46,969 bases of DNA from Pseudomonadota bacterium (GTDB lineage Bacteria; Pseudomonadota; Alphaproteobacteria; Rhizobiales; Xanthobacteraceae), in NCBI GenBank assembly GCA_016195095.1, contig JACQAE010000049.1:1-46969 (forward strand), in the 5' to 3' direction. This document shows positions 25,545 to 35,175 of this stretch, in pieces; position 1 is the stretch's first letter; each line of letters begins with the position of its first letter. Both the position numbers and the translations under genes were made by a program. The notes beneath the pieces are model-generated. The model was not told the origin of the DNA, ran no database searches, and saw only the letters and a program-made list of their open reading frames with translations.

Positions 25545-26471
25545 CTGCGCCTCGTTTTCATGGGCACGCCCGCGTTCGCCGTGCCGACGCTGGTCGAATT
25601 GATCGACCGCGGCCATCACATTGCCGCGGTCTATACGCGTGCGCCGCGCGCCGCCGGGCGCGGACTCGCGGTGACGTCTTCGGAGATCGGACGCGCCGCG
25701 CGCAGCCGTGATCTGGCGGTGTGCACGCCATCGAGCCTGCGCGGCGAGGAGGCGACGCAGGCCTTCAACGCCCATGGTGCGCAGGCGGCGGTCGTCGTGG
25801 CCTATGGGCTCATCCTGCCGCGCCCTATATTAGAAGCTGTACCTTATGGATGTTTCAACCTTCACGCGTCGGCGCTGCCACGCTGGCGCGGCGCTGCCCC
25901 GATCAATCGCGCGATCATGGCTGGCGATACCGAGACAATGGTGACAGTCATGCGCATGGAGGAAGGTCTCGACACCGGACCGGTGGCCATGGAGGAACGC
26001 CTGCCCATCGCGCCGGACATGACCGCTGGCGAGCTGCACGACGCCATGGCCGGGCGTGGCGCCAGGCTGATGGCACGCGCTCTCGACGCGCTTGTGCGTG
26101 GCGATCTGGTCCTGACCCCGCAACCCGCGCGGGGCGCGACCTACGCCAAACGGATCGACAAGAGTGAAACGCGCATCGACTGGCGGCTGCCATGGCGAGC
26201 TGTGCACGATCACTGCCGTGGTTTGGCGCCTTTTCCCGGCGCCTGGTTCGAGCTTGCCGCGCAGGGCAAGCCGGTGCGCGTCAAGGTGCTGCGTACGAGC
26301 CGCGGCGAGGGGGCGGGGGAGCCGGGCAGCGTGCTTGATGAGCACGGTACGATCGCCTGCGGCTCGGGCGCCGTGCGGCTTGTGGAGGTACAGCGCGCCG
26401 GGCGCCAGGTCATGCCGGCGGCGGATTTCCTGCGCGGAGCAACCTTGACGCCGGGTTCGCGCGTCAGCTGA
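25545..26471 (+). CDS. fmt: methionyl-tRNA formyltransferase (probable CTG start)
   Basis: The enzyme formylates initiator Met-tRNA with 10-formyl-THF. The Asn-His pair and SALPRWRG loop ([19 protein letters not shown]) are intact and the C-terminal OB-like domain is complete. Start choice: the first ATG (25560) would cut away the first beta-strand, since family members begin about five residues earlier with (M)-R-(L/I)-(V/I)-F-M-G-T-P. In frame just upstream the codons are CTG CGC CTC GTT TTC, giving exactly that strand, and no ATG, GTG or TTG exists there. GGAG at 25533-25536 stands 8 nt before the CTG. I therefore call CTG at 25545, giving 308 residues; the ATG form has 303. The gene follows def by 5 nt. 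Confidence 0.93.
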   Translation: MRLVFMGTPAFAVPTLVELIDRGHHIAAVYTRAPRAAGRGLAVTSSEIGRAARSRDLAVCTPSSLRGEEATQAFNAHGAQAAVVVAYGLILPRPILEAVPYGCFNLHASALPRWRGAAPINRAIMAGDTETMVTVMRMEEGLDTGPVAMEERLPIAPDMTAGELHDAMAGRGARLMARALDALVRGDLVLTPQPARGATYAKRIDKSETRIDWRLPWRAVHDHCRGLAPFPGAWFELAAQGKPVRVKVLRTSRGEGAGEPGSVLDEHGTIACGSGAVRLVEVQRAGRQVMPAADFLRGATLTPGSRVS

Positions 26472-26479
26472 GGCGGACG

Positions 26480-27220
26480 ATGCCGCGCTATAAGCTCGTG
26501 ATCGAATATGACGGCACGCCTTATTGCGGCTGGCAATCGCAGGATCACGCGCCCTCGGTGCAGGGAGCGCTCACCGACGCTATCGCTTCGTTTTGTGGCA
26601 TGCGCGTCACGGTCAACGGCGCCGGGCGCACCGACGCCGGTGTTCATGCCTTGCAACAGGTGGCGCATATCGACCTCGTGCGCGACTGGGACGTCGATAC
26701 CGTCCGCGACGCGATCAACGCGCATCTGCGCCCGGCGCCCATCGCGGTGCTTGCCGCCGCGCGCGTCGCGGACGGATTCGACGCCCGCTTCAGCGCCATC
26801 CGCCGCTGCTACCTTTATCGCATCGCAAACCGCCGCCCCGACTTGACCCTCGATCGCGACCGCGCCTGGCGCGCGCCGCGGCCATTGGACGTCGCCGCTA
26901 TGCACGCCGCCGCGCAACGGCTCCTCGGCAAGCACGATTTTACGACGTTTCGCGCCGCCGAATGCCAGGCGAGCTCGCCGATCAAGACGCTCGAGCGGCT
27001 TGACGTGTTGCGCGTTGGCGAGGACGAAATCGCCGTGCACGCAGCGGCGCGCTCGTTTCTGCACCACCAGGTGCGCTCCATGGTCGGCTCATTAGTGCTC
27101 GTTGGCGACGGCAAATGGCATGAAGGCGACCTCGCCGCGGCGCTCGCGGCCAGGGACCGCGTCGCCTGCGGACCGGTGGCGCCGCCGCACGGCCTCTACC
27201 TCGCCGCCGTCGAATATTGA
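26480..27220 (+). CDS. truA: tRNA pseudouridine(38-40) synthase TruA
   Basis: A 246-residue enzyme that makes pseudouridine at tRNA positions 38-40. The catalytic Asp52 is in the [12 protein letters not shown] motif; [16 protein letters not shown] opens the first ferredoxin-like fold and [16 protein letters not shown] the second. The ATG at 26480 follows GAGGCGGACG and lies 8 nt after fmt. Its end faces dapE on the other strand with 51 nt between. Confidence 0.97.
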   Translation: MPRYKLVIEYDGTPYCGWQSQDHAPSVQGALTDAIASFCGMRVTVNGAGRTDAGVHALQQVAHIDLVRDWDVDTVRDAINAHLRPAPIAVLAAARVADGFDARFSAIRRCYLYRIANRRPDLTLDRDRAWRAPRPLDVAAMHAAAQRLLGKHDFTTFRAAECQASSPIKTLERLDVLRVGEDEIAVHAAARSFLHHQVRSMVGSLVLVGDGKWHEGDLAAALAARDRVACGPVAPPHGLYLAAVEY

Positions 27221-27271
27221 CCGCCCGTCCCGACAGCACGGTGCCGCTAAGCGCGGCGCCAGGCTCTCCGG

Positions 27272-28444
27272 TCAGGCGAAATAGCGCTCGAGGATTTCGC
27301 GGTAGATGCGCGTCAAGGTTACGAGATCGGCTGTGGCGACGTGTTCGTCGACCTTGTGCATTGTGCGGCTGACCAGGCCGAATTCAACGACCGGGCAATA
27401 GTCGTTGATGAAACGGGCGTCGGACGTGCCCCCCGACGTCGACAGCGCCGGCCGCCGCCGGGTGACGCTCTCGATGGCGTCGCTTATCAGTTCGACGAAC
27501 GCGCTGGGCGCCGCAAGGAACACATCCGCGTTGGACGCATCCCAGTCGATATGCCAGCGGACGCGTCCGCCGCTCGCGATTGCCGCGCGCGCCTCGACCA
27601 GCGCCCGCAGCGCCGCGCGGCTGTGGCGGTCGTTGAAGCGGATATTGAACCGCGCCCGCGCCTGCGCGGGAATGAGGTTGACCGTGTCATTGCCGACGTC
27701 AATCGAGGTGAATTCGATGTTCGACGCGGCAAAATGCGCCGAGCCGTCATCGAGCGGCTGAGCGTCGAGCGCCGCGATCAGCGATACGATGCCGCGAACG
27801 GGATTGTCGGCGAGTTCGGGATAGGCGACGTGGCCCTGCGTGCCGGATACGACGAGCGTGCCGTTCTGCGAGCCGCGGCGACCGATCTTGACCATATCGC
27901 CCAGGGCGTCGGGATTGGTCGGCTCGCCCAGGATACAATGGTCGAACGTCGCCCCGCGCGCCGCCGCCCATTGCAGAAGCTTGACCGTGCCGTTGACGGC
28001 CACGCCCTCCTCGTCGCCGGTGATAAGGAACGAGATCGAGCCCGCTGTCCTTCCCCCGCGCGCGTGCAGATGGTCAAGAACTGCCGCGATCTTGCAGGCG
28101 ATCGCGCCCTTCATGTCCACGGCGCCGCGCCCGTAGAGATGCCCGCCGGCGACCTCACCCGCGAATGGTGGATGCGTCCACGTCGCGGCGTCGCCTTCGG
28201 CAACGACGTCGGTATGGCCGGCAAAGACGAGATGCGGGCGCGCGTCGCCGACGCGCGCATAGAGGTTATCGACCGGCGCCGTTCCCGGCTGCGTGAAGGT
28301 CATGCGCTCGACGGCAAAACCGGCCGGCGCCAGGAGCCGCTCAAGGCAGTCGAGCGCGCCGCCTTCCGCCGGCGTCACCGACGGGCAGCGCAAGAGGTCG
28401 CGCGCGATGGCCACCGGATCGCGCATGGTTGCGGCCTTGGTCAT
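27272..28444 (-). CDS. dapE: succinyl-diaminopimelate desuccinylase
   Basis: A 390-residue M20 peptidase-fold enzyme that frees LL-diaminopimelate for lysine and peptidoglycan. Di-zinc ligands are visible: His77 in FAGHTDVV, Asp110 in GRGAVDMKG, with catalytic Asp79 and the Glu145-Glu146 pair in ITGDEEG; the [16 protein letters not shown] loop and the dimer domain follow. Two ATGs are possible (28444 and 28426); I use the first. It belongs to the dapD-DUF805-dapE group on this strand, which together provide the succinylase route. Confidence 0.95.
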   Translation of the reverse strand: MTKAATMRDPVAIARDLLRCPSVTPAEGGALDCLERLLAPAGFAVERMTFTQPGTAPVDNLYARVGDARPHLVFAGHTDVVAEGDAATWTHPPFAGEVAGGHLYGRGAVDMKGAIACKIAAVLDHLHARGGRTAGSISFLITGDEEGVAVNGTVKLLQWAAARGATFDHCILGEPTNPDALGDMVKIGRRGSQNGTLVVSGTQGHVAYPELADNPVRGIVSLIAALDAQPLDDGSAHFAASNIEFTSIDVGNDTVNLIPAQARARFNIRFNDRHSRAALRALVEARAAIASGGRVRWHIDWDASNADVFLAAPSAFVELISDAIESVTRRRPALSTSGGTSDARFINDYCPVVEFGLVSRTMHKVDEHVATADLVTLTRIYREILERYFA

Positions 28445-28496
28445 GGATGCGGTTGCGGCCCGCGGCCGCCGCACGTTTGCGCGGTCGCGATGTCGA

Positions 28497-28928
28497 TCAT
28501 GTGTTCCCCTGCAGCGGGTCGGGCCCGTGGCGGTTGTGACCTGGCGTGCCGCGACGGAAGCCGAGGTCGATGAGCAGCGCCAATCCGGCGACGAGCCACG
28601 GCAGCGTGAGGACCTGAATGAGGGTGCTTGGATTTTCTCCGGCGCCGGCAAAGCCGGCGACCACCAGGAAATCCAGGAGCACGCTGAAGACAAAGAATGC
28701 GGCGACAATCCACACTGGCAGGTCACGGTCATTGGCGCGCTTAACGAAGATCGCGAATTCGGGATAGGTCAGGGCCAAGTCCAGGATGGCCGTCGGCCGG
28801 CGGCCGAAATTCGCCGACACCAGCGAAAAAATGACAATTTCCACGACCATCAGGCCGAGAAAGGCAATCCAGAATGTGCGCCGGCCGATGCGGCCATCAA
28901 ACCGGTTGAACAGATAATTCGCATTCAT
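28497..28928 (-). CDS. DUF805 membrane protein
   Basis: A 143-residue protein with an N-terminal [16 protein letters not shown] motif, the hallmark of DUF805, and four hydrophobic helices (about 20-40, 45-60, 70-92, 98-122). The function is unknown; the family is widespread and often sits next to housekeeping genes. The ATG at 28928 gives the family start; an upstream in-frame ATG at 28991 would add 21 unrelated residues. It lies between dapD and dapE, an order I know from related Hyphomicrobiales. Confidence 0.86.
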   Translation of the reverse strand: MNANYLFNRFDGRIGRRTFWIAFLGLMVVEIVIFSLVSANFGRRPTAILDLALTYPEFAIFVKRANDRDLPVWIVAAFFVFSVLLDFLVVAGFAGAGENPSTLIQVLTLPWLVAGLALLIDLGFRRGTPGHNRHGPDPLQGNT

Positions 28929-29009
28929 GCGCGTCCCCGCCCGGGCGTTATTTCCAGTGATACCTGCGGCATCAGGCTTGATTGCGAACATCGGTTTGCC
29001 GCGCAGCGC

Positions 29010-29855
29010 TCAATCGCGCAATAGCTCGTTGATGCTGGTCTTGGCGCGGGTGCGCTCATCGACGCGCTTGACGATGACGGCGCAGTAAAGTCCCGGCGCC
29101 GCCAGGCCATCCTTTGCCGGCCGGCCGGCGATTGTGCCCGGCACGACCACCGAATAGGCCGGCACTTCGCCCTGGAAAGTCCGCCCGCTCTCGCGATCGA
29201 CGATTTTCGTCGACGCGCCGATGAACACGCCCATGGACAGCACGCTACCTTCGCGCACGATCACGCCCTCCGCGACTTCGGAGCGCGCGCCGATGAAGCA
29301 ATTATCCTCGATGATGACCGGCCCCGCCTGCAAAGGCTCAAGCACGCCGCCGATGCCGGCGCCGCCGGAGATATGACAGTTCTTGCCGATCTGCGCGCAG
29401 GACCCGACTGTCGCCCAGGTGTCGATCATGCTGCCGGCATCGACGTAGGCGCCGAGATTGACAAAGCACGGCATGAGCACGACGCCGGGCGCGATATAGG
29501 CGGAGCGGCGCACGACGCAGGACGGCACGGCGCGAAAGCCGGCCTTCTTGAACCGCGCCGCGCTCCAGCCGTCGAACTTGGACGGCACCTTGTCCCACCA
29601 TGCCGCGCGACCGGGCCCGCCTTTGACCAAAGTCATGTCATTGAGACGAAACGAAAGGAGCACCGCCTTCTTGAGCCATTGCTCGACCTGCCAGCGACCG
29701 TCCGGCTGGCGGCACGCCACGCGCAGCTCGCCGGCGTCGAGCAGGTCGAGCGCGCGCTCCACCGTCTTGCGCAGCGCCCCGCGCGTCTTGGGTGTAACGG
29801 AATTGCGCTCCTCGAAAGCGGCGTCAATGGTGCGGGCGAGTTTGGCGTGCGGCAT
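29010..29855 (-). CDS. dapD: 2,3,4,5-tetrahydropyridine-2,6-dicarboxylate N-succinyltransferase
   Basis: A 281-residue trimeric acyltransferase of the lysine/DAP pathway. An N-terminal helical domain (1-100) precedes a left-handed beta-helix with hexapeptide repeats (about 110-230), including [20 protein letters not shown] and [17 protein letters not shown]-like ([16 protein letters not shown]) turns. The ATG at 29855 starts with [17 protein letters not shown], typical of the family; the frame runs a little further up. It works with dapE downstream on the same strand. Confidence 0.95.
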   Translation of the reverse strand: MPHAKLARTIDAAFEERNSVTPKTRGALRKTVERALDLLDAGELRVACRQPDGRWQVEQWLKKAVLLSFRLNDMTLVKGGPGRAAWWDKVPSKFDGWSAARFKKAGFRAVPSCVVRRSAYIAPGVVLMPCFVNLGAYVDAGSMIDTWATVGSCAQIGKNCHISGGAGIGGVLEPLQAGPVIIEDNCFIGARSEVAEGVIVREGSVLSMGVFIGASTKIVDRESGRTFQGEVPAYSVVVPGTIAGRPAKDGLAAPGLYCAVIVKRVDERTRAKTSINELLRD

Positions 29856-30019
29856 GCGGTGTCCTCGCGGAAGCATCGGTTGCGGGCGCGACGGTGGCGT
29901 CTCTACTCGCCAACGGCCCGCCGGAAGTCAACTGGGCGGTGGCATGACGGCGTTGGGTCTCCCATCGGTGGCGGCAGGGGGTTATGATGGCTGCCGGCGA
30001 CGCATTCGGAAAAGAGACG

Positions 30020-30685
30020 ATGCGGAAACGCCCTGGGGTGACGATCATGCTGCGAGGCACGGGGATTTCGATTGCGATGGCGGGCATGGTGGCTTTCATG
30101 GGACCGGCGGAGGCGCATCATGTCATGGATGGCGCGATGCCGACAAATTTCCTTCAGGGCCTGTTGTCGGGATTGGGCCATCCGCTTATCGGGATCGATC
30201 ATTTTGCCGCCGTGGCGGCGGTCGGGTGTCTTGCAGCCTTTCACGCCGCTGCTGTTCCACTGGCCCTGTCCTATGTCATGGCCATGATCGTCGGCGCCGC
30301 CATTCATGTTCAGGGCATGGACCTGCCCGGCGGCGAGCTTGGGGTTGGGCTGTCGCTGCTCGGGCTCGGCCTCGCGATGTGGTGGCGCGCCGCGATCGTG
30401 ACGCCGGGAATGCTGGCGCTGGTTGCGGTCGTCGGTGTTATTCACGGCTACGCGCTCGGAGAATCGATCGTCGGTGCCGAGCCGGCGCCGCTGATCGCCT
30501 ATTTCGCGGGGTTCGCGCTTGTCCAGGCGGCGATTGCGCTGGCATCGGTGGCGTTGACGCGATTTTTCTCCGCGCATGCGCTGCCGGCCCGCGCGGCCGC
30601 GACGCCAACGGGCGTTCGCTTGATTGGCGTGGTCGTGTTTGGCGTCGGCATCGTGGCGCTGGCGCGGAATTATCTCGCCGCGTGA
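30020..30685 (+). CDS. HupE/UreJ-family membrane protein
   Basis: A 221-residue membrane protein with a signal peptide (ending near PAEA), then HHVMDGAMPTNFLQGLLSG and GHPLIGIDHFAAVAAVG, the His-rich signature of HupE/UreJ proteins, and five or six further hydrophobic helices. Characterised relatives are secondary nickel or cobalt transporters tied to hydrogenase or urease, but no such enzyme is encoded in this window. The first ATG in frame is at 29984; I prefer 30020 because it gives a compact signal peptide. It is the only plus-strand gene in a minus-strand stretch. Confidence 0.85.
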   Translation: MRKRPGVTIMLRGTGISIAMAGMVAFMGPAEAHHVMDGAMPTNFLQGLLSGLGHPLIGIDHFAAVAAVGCLAAFHAAAVPLALSYVMAMIVGAAIHVQGMDLPGGELGVGLSLLGLGLAMWWRAAIVTPGMLALVAVVGVIHGYALGESIVGAEPAPLIAYFAGFALVQAAIALASVALTRFFSAHALPARAAATPTGVRLIGVVVFGVGIVALARNYLAA

Positions 30686-30758
30686 GGGGACGACCGTCCG
30701 CTGATCGCGCGGCGCGCAACCGCCGCGACCGCGCCTCGCCAAGGCCCTCGCCCCACGG

Positions 30759-31727
30759 TTACTGCACCTTGATGCCGGCGCGCGTCACCAGTTCGCGCAC
30801 GCTCGCGATCTCGGCCTCGACCCGCTTGGCCAGCTCGGCCGGCGAGCCGGCGACGATCTCAAAGCCCGCGCGGCGGACCAGTTCACGCACGTGCGGGCGC
30901 TGCAAGATGGCGCGGCTTTCACGCGTGAGCAGTGCGACGATCTCGGCCGGCGTTCCCGCCGGGGCAAACAGCGCGCTGAACGTGTCGGACACGAAGTCGG
31001 GATATCCCGATTCGATCATGGTCGGCACCTGCGGCAGCGAGAACCAGCGCGCCGCTGAGGTCACCGCGAGCGCGCGCAACTGTCCCGACTGGATGAGCCC
31101 CTCCGCCGCCGCCAGCGCGACGGAGCCGACCTGCGTCGTCTTGGCGAGCACCGCCTGCGCCGCCGGTCCGGCTCCGCGGAAGGGGACATGTACCATCGCG
31201 ATGCCGGCGCGCAGCTTGAGAAGTTCGCCGGTGATATGCGACTTCGTTCCAGCGCCTGGACTGGCGTAGTTGAACGCGTCCGGCTGCGCTTTGGCGCGCG
31301 CGACGAAATCGGCGATCGTTTCGATCCCGGAATCGGGGCGAACCACGAGGACGTTCGGCGCGGCGACGAGTTCGGAAATCGCCGTGAAGTCCTTGACGGG
31401 ATCGTAAGGCAGGTTGCGAAACAGGGCAGGATTGACGGCGATCGCGGTCGATGTCAGCAGCAGCGTATAGCCGTCCGGCGCGGCGCGGGCGGCCTGTCCC
31501 ATGCCGATATTGCCGGCGGCGCCGCCGCGATTGTCGACGACGACCTGCTGGCCAAGCGAGGCCGACAGCGCGCCGGCCAGGATGCGGGCGATGATGTCGG
31601 TTGGGCCGCCCGGCGCGAACGGCACGATGAGCGTGATGGCGCGCTCCGGATAGGCCGCCTGCGCCGGCGCGCACAGGCATAATGCCGGCAGCGCCGCCAG
31701 CACGGTGAAGATTCCCCGCCATCGCAT
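30759..31727 (-). CDS. tripartite tricarboxylate-type (Bug/TctC) substrate-binding protein
   Basis: A 322-residue periplasmic receptor: signal peptide ending at APAQA, AYPERAITLIVPFAPGGPTD at the start of the mature protein, NRGGAAGNIGMG and YASPGAGTKSHITGELL in the binding cleft. It is a second Bug protein, clearly diverged from the one at 19385. No TctA or TctB gene is near. I chose the ATG at 31727 because a GGGGGG run precedes it by 7 nt; an ATG at 31742 would add five residues. The ligand is unknown. Confidence 0.9.
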   Translation of the reverse strand: MRWRGIFTVLAALPALCLCAPAQAAYPERAITLIVPFAPGGPTDIIARILAGALSASLGQQVVVDNRGGAAGNIGMGQAARAAPDGYTLLLTSTAIAVNPALFRNLPYDPVKDFTAISELVAAPNVLVVRPDSGIETIADFVARAKAQPDAFNYASPGAGTKSHITGELLKLRAGIAMVHVPFRGAGPAAQAVLAKTTQVGSVALAAAEGLIQSGQLRALAVTSAARWFSLPQVPTMIESGYPDFVSDTFSALFAPAGTPAEIVALLTRESRAILQRPHVRELVRRAGFEIVAGSPAELAKRVEAEIASVRELVTRAGIKVQ

Positions 31728-31836
31728 GGCACGGCCCCCCATTGTCCAATTGTAGAGCGCGCCGCACCGTACGGGAATATCCATTGCGCGTCGCCAAAGC
31801 CAACCCGTGGGCTTGTTCACGCGTGATCGCGCCATC

Positions 31837-32535
31837 CTACGCGTCGCCGCCGATCGCGCGCAGGAAATGCGCCAGATCGTCGGTCACGTGATCGACATGC
31901 GCCGCGTCGCGCCCGGCCAGTTCCCATTCCTCGCGCACGACCTCGCGCGTGCGCGAGGGTACCACCAGCACGGTCACCATGCCCAGCGCGTGCGGGACGT
32001 CGAGGTTGCGCGCAAGATCCTCGAACATCGCCGCTCGCGTCGGATCGACGCCATGGCGCGCGAGGAAGCGATGATAGACCCGCGGCTGCGGCTTGGGCTC
32101 AAGGTCCGCCGCGGCGATATCGAATACATCCTCGAAATGTTGATCGATTTCGAGTCGGCGCATGACCGCCTGCGCGTGCTTGCGCGTACCGTTGGTGAGA
32201 ATGAGCTTGCGTCCCGGCAGCCGTTCGATGGCGGCGCCGAGCGCGGGATCGGGTTGCAGCGGGGAATGATCGATCTGGTGCACGTAATCGAGAAAGTCGT
32301 CGGGCTTGAGCCCATGCTCGGTCATCATGCCGCGCATCGACGTGCCGTAGCGGCGGTAATAGTCCTTTTGCAGGCGAAAGGCTTCCGCGTCGGAGACGCG
32401 CAAGAAGCGTGCGATGTAATCGCGAATGCGCGCATCGACCTGTTGCCACAGATTGACATGATGCGGATAGAGCGTGTTGTCGAGGTCGAAGACCCAGGTC
32501 TCGACGTGAGCGAAGGCGCCGGCTTTTTGACCCAT
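31837..32535 (-). CDS. HAD-family pyrimidine 5'-nucleotidase-like phosphatase
   Basis: A 232-residue HAD hydrolase. Motif I DLDNTLYP has the nucleophile Asp17 and Asp19; motif II is ILTNGT; the motif III Lys lies near EPKPQP; motif IV is MFEDLARNL. The cap domain is helical (about 30-95). The DLDNTLYPH opening identifies the SDT1/PPM1-like group that dephosphorylates UMP or CMP. In this order of bacteria this gene commonly lies between argB and dapD, as here, but a Bug gene and hupE now separate it from dapD. Confidence 0.88.
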   Translation of the reverse strand: MGQKAGAFAHVETWVFDLDNTLYPHHVNLWQQVDARIRDYIARFLRVSDAEAFRLQKDYYRRYGTSMRGMMTEHGLKPDDFLDYVHQIDHSPLQPDPALGAAIERLPGRKLILTNGTRKHAQAVMRRLEIDQHFEDVFDIAAADLEPKPQPRVYHRFLARHGVDPTRAAMFEDLARNLDVPHALGMVTVLVVPSRTREVVREEWELAGRDAAHVDHVTDDLAHFLRAIGGDA

Positions 32536-32706
32536 GAAATCCTGCTTCGGTTCACCCGCGCCCGAGTCTTGGCGGCGTTCGCGAGGGTCATCGCCCATGC
32601 CGTTCTATTGCATTTTCGGCAACGTGAAAGCGTGGCAATGGCCGAAATCATGCTTTGGCCGCAACTCGCGCCGCCACTCGTGCCGCCGCCGCGCCCGGCG
32701 GCGCGT

Positions 32707-33723
32707 TCATGGCTCGCGGAAGCGCAAGGTCGTGGCGCGGCTGAAGTCGACGACGGCGAAGCCGGAAGTCGAAAGCCCCGCCGCGGCGCAGTCCACGTGC
32801 TCGGTGAGTTCGAAACTGGTCTCGCGCGTGCATAAAAGCTTGGTGCCGCCCCAGGTCAGCGGTTTGCCGGCGCGTCGAACCGGCGCCCCGTCGCCGTCGA
32901 CGGCCTCGCCGAAACTATAGAGCATGGAAGGGCTGCCTTTGATTTCCGGCCGCAGGCATTTCCCCGGCTCCACGCGATACCATCCGCGCGCGTGGACCGC
33001 ATCCTTGTCCTCGACCCCGAGCGCCGCCATCACCACATGCCTGGTGTCGTTGCACCACGCAAAGCCGACGCCTTCGGGGTGCTCGATGACCTCCAGCAGC
33101 TTGGCAAAAAAGTCCGGCGCGGCGGCCGCTTCCGCGGTCAGCTTGCGGTCCTTGAGGAAGCGCGCGAGCGCGGCGTCGGTTTTCGGTCCCGCCAGGCCGT
33201 CGATCGGACTGGCGTCGTAACCGGCATAGGTGAGCAGTCGCTGGATGCCGGCGAGGCGGGCCTGGGCGTCGTCATAGTCGGCGTCCTCGGCCAAAACGGC
33301 GACCTGGGCGTCGTCGGCGACGGTCGGCTTGATTTCGGAAAATTGCGCCAGCCGCTGACCCGCGCGCGTGCAGGATCGCGCTGCCGCGATCACGAAATTG
33401 CCAGGCGAGATGCATAGCTCGGTATGGCCCGTTTGCGCCGCCGGCGAACCGCCATAGAGCGCGAGCGCACGCGCGTGCAGATAGATGTGTTCGGCCGCGA
33501 AATCGCCCTTGAGGACGACACGGCATTGCCCCGGATCGATGCGAAACCAGCCGCGCGTCGCCGCCGCGCCCTTGTCTTCAATGCCGATCGCGGTCTCGAC
33601 GATGTAGCTCAGCCGATTGCACAGCTTGAGATCGGCACGGGCGGCATCGGGCGTCACGGCCAGGCCGGCCATGGCGGTCACGGCGGCGGCCGTCGCGGAC
33701 ACGATCCGGTATCGGCCTGCCAC
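32707..33723 (-). CDS. secreted protein with two DUF1036 domains around a peptidoglycan-binding-like domain
   Basis: A 338-residue exported protein. The signal peptide ends near ARA (30). Two similar blocks follow: 31-140 (LCNRLSYIVETAIGIEDKG, GWFRIDPGQC, HIYLHARA) and about 220-335 (CNDTRHVVMAALGVEDKD, GWYRVEPGKC), each with paired Cys. Both match the DUF1036 pattern, so the protein arose by internal duplication. Between them (about 150-215) QRLLTYAGYDASPIDGLAGPKTDAAL resembles a PG_binding_1 module, which would tether the protein to the cell wall. The GTG at 33723 has GGAG 8 nt upstream; no ATG gives a signal peptide. The function is unknown. Confidence 0.82.
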   Translation of the reverse strand: MAGRYRIVSATAAAVTAMAGLAVTPDAARADLKLCNRLSYIVETAIGIEDKGAAATRGWFRIDPGQCRVVLKGDFAAEHIYLHARALALYGGSPAAQTGHTELCISPGNFVIAAARSCTRAGQRLAQFSEIKPTVADDAQVAVLAEDADYDDAQARLAGIQRLLTYAGYDASPIDGLAGPKTDAALARFLKDRKLTAEAAAAPDFFAKLLEVIEHPEGVGFAWCNDTRHVVMAALGVEDKDAVHARGWYRVEPGKCLRPEIKGSPSMLYSFGEAVDGDGAPVRRAGKPLTWGGTKLLCTRETSFELTEHVDCAAAGLSTSGFAVVDFSRATTLRFREP

Positions 33724-34197
33724 TGGCGCATCTCCAGCCACGTTGATTCGCGTCTGGCAAGCATTGAATCGATCGCGCGGCGGTGGCAAGGGGCGGGCAT
33801 CGCGGCCGGGGCCGTTTGCGCCATTGCGGCGATCCGTTCATTTTGGCCGTGATCTTGTCCGAAAAATTTGCAACTTTTCGCCGTTACCGCCTCGCGGTGC
33901 GATTTCAACCGCAGCCTCCCATCGCTTTGGAAAGACCGCCCCTAGGATACAAGACGTTAGCGGGCTGACGCGTGCCAACATTTGGGATTTAATTGTCGGC
34001 GTCGGACCATTAGGTTGCCGAAGTCCGAGCTTGTTCCTGCATTGCGGAACCCGGTTGGCCGCTGAAAATGTGACGGGACAAGGAGAATGGGAACGCCTAC
34101 CAGATGCCGCGAGACGCCAAGCGTTGCGGGGACACCGCCGCTTGGGTGCGAAGCGGCGCCCGACCGCCGGGCGATCTAAAATTCGGGAGAGTGTCCG
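33724..34197. other. intergenic region between divergent genes, no gene seen
   Basis: 474 bases upstream of both the DUF1036 protein and the HtrA-like gene. A 30-codon frame at 34087-34179 has AAGGAG too close to its ATG and is not supported. I see no convincing promoter pair or RNA structure. Confidence 0.5.
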
Positions 34198-35175
34198 ATG
34201 AGATCCGCAAGCGATTGGAGCGTCCCTCCACTCGTCCAGCCCAAGCCCGAGGACTACGCCTTCGATCTCGACCAGGCGCTAGCCTCGGTTGTTGGGCTGC
34301 GCGCGATCATTCCCGCCGACGCGTTTACCGCCGAGACGCTCGGCACCGAGCGTGCCGGACATGGCGTCGTCATCCGCGGCAACGGGCTTGTCCTGACCAT
34401 CGGATACCTGATCACCGAAGCCGAGACGATCTGGCTGACCTTCAACGACGGCCGCGCGGTCCCCGGCCACGTCCTCGCCTATGACCAGGCGACCGGATTC
34501 GGCCTTGTTCAGGCCTTGGCGCGGCTTGATTTTCCGGCCCTGCCCATCGGTAATTCCGCCGCTATCGAAATCGGCGAACGGGTGGTGGTCGCCGGCGCGG
34601 GCGGTCGGCAACGCTCGGTCGCCGCGCGCGTCGTGGCCAAGCAGGAGTTCGCCGGTTATTGGGAATATGTGCTTGACGAGGCGCTGTTCACGACGCCCGC
34701 GCATCCCAACTGGGGTGGAACGGCGGTGATCGGCAGCGCCGGCACGGTGATCGGCATCGGTTCGCTGCAATTGCAGCAGGCGCGCGAGAATGCGCCGCCG
34801 GAGAACCTCAACATGATCGTCCCGATCGACCTGCTCAAGCCTATTCTCGACGACCTTCTCAAGTTCGGTCGTCCCAATTGCCCGGCGCGTCCGTGGCTCG
34901 GCCTTTATGCGACCGAGATCGAGGACCGTATCGTCGTGGTCGGCGTGTCGGACAAGGGACCGGCGCATCATGCCGACGTGCGCACCGGCGACCTTATCCT
35001 CGCGGTGGCGGGTGACGTGGTGCATTCGCTGGCGGACTTTTTTCGCCGTATTTGGTCGCTTGGCGATGCCGGCATCGACGTGCCGATCACGCTTTACCGC
35101 GACGGGCGCACATTCGCCGCCCGCGTGACCTCCGGAGACCGCAATACGTTCCTCAAGGCGCCCAAGATGCATTGA
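34198..35175 (+). CDS. HtrA/DegP-like PDZ protein with a degenerate protease site
   Basis: A 325-residue protein with a trypsin-like fold (about 25-225) and one C-terminal PDZ domain (about 230-312; ARPWLGLYATEIEDRIVVV then GPAHHADVRTGDLILAVAG). The fold markers are present, but all three catalytic residues are gone: Tyr70 stands for His in GLVLTIGYLI, Gly100 for Asp in DQATGFGLVQ, and Trp172 for Ser in HPNWGGTAV. It has no signal peptide or membrane anchor, so it seems cytoplasmic. It cannot be a serine protease and may be a binding scaffold or regulator. The ATG at 34198 follows GGGAGAG. Its 3' end overlaps the DUF1194 gene by 23 nt on the other strand. Confidence 0.85.
   Translation: MRSASDWSVPPLVQPKPEDYAFDLDQALASVVGLRAIIPADAFTAETLGTERAGHGVVIRGNGLVLTIGYLITEAETIWLTFNDGRAVPGHVLAYDQATGFGLVQALARLDFPALPIGNSAAIEIGERVVVAGAGGRQRSVAARVVAKQEFAGYWEYVLDEALFTTPAHPNWGGTAVIGSAGTVIGIGSLQLQQARENAPPENLNMIVPIDLLKPILDDLLKFGRPNCPARPWLGLYATEIEDRIVVVGVSDKGPAHHADVRTGDLILAVAGDVVHSLADFFRRIWSLGDAGIDVPITLYRDGRTFAARVTSGDRNTFLKAPKMH

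Noticed and set aside
34087-34179. 30-codon leader ORF upstream of the HtrA-like gene
   Set aside because: AAGGAG is only one base from the ATG, and the peptide has no regulatory codon run or family likeness.
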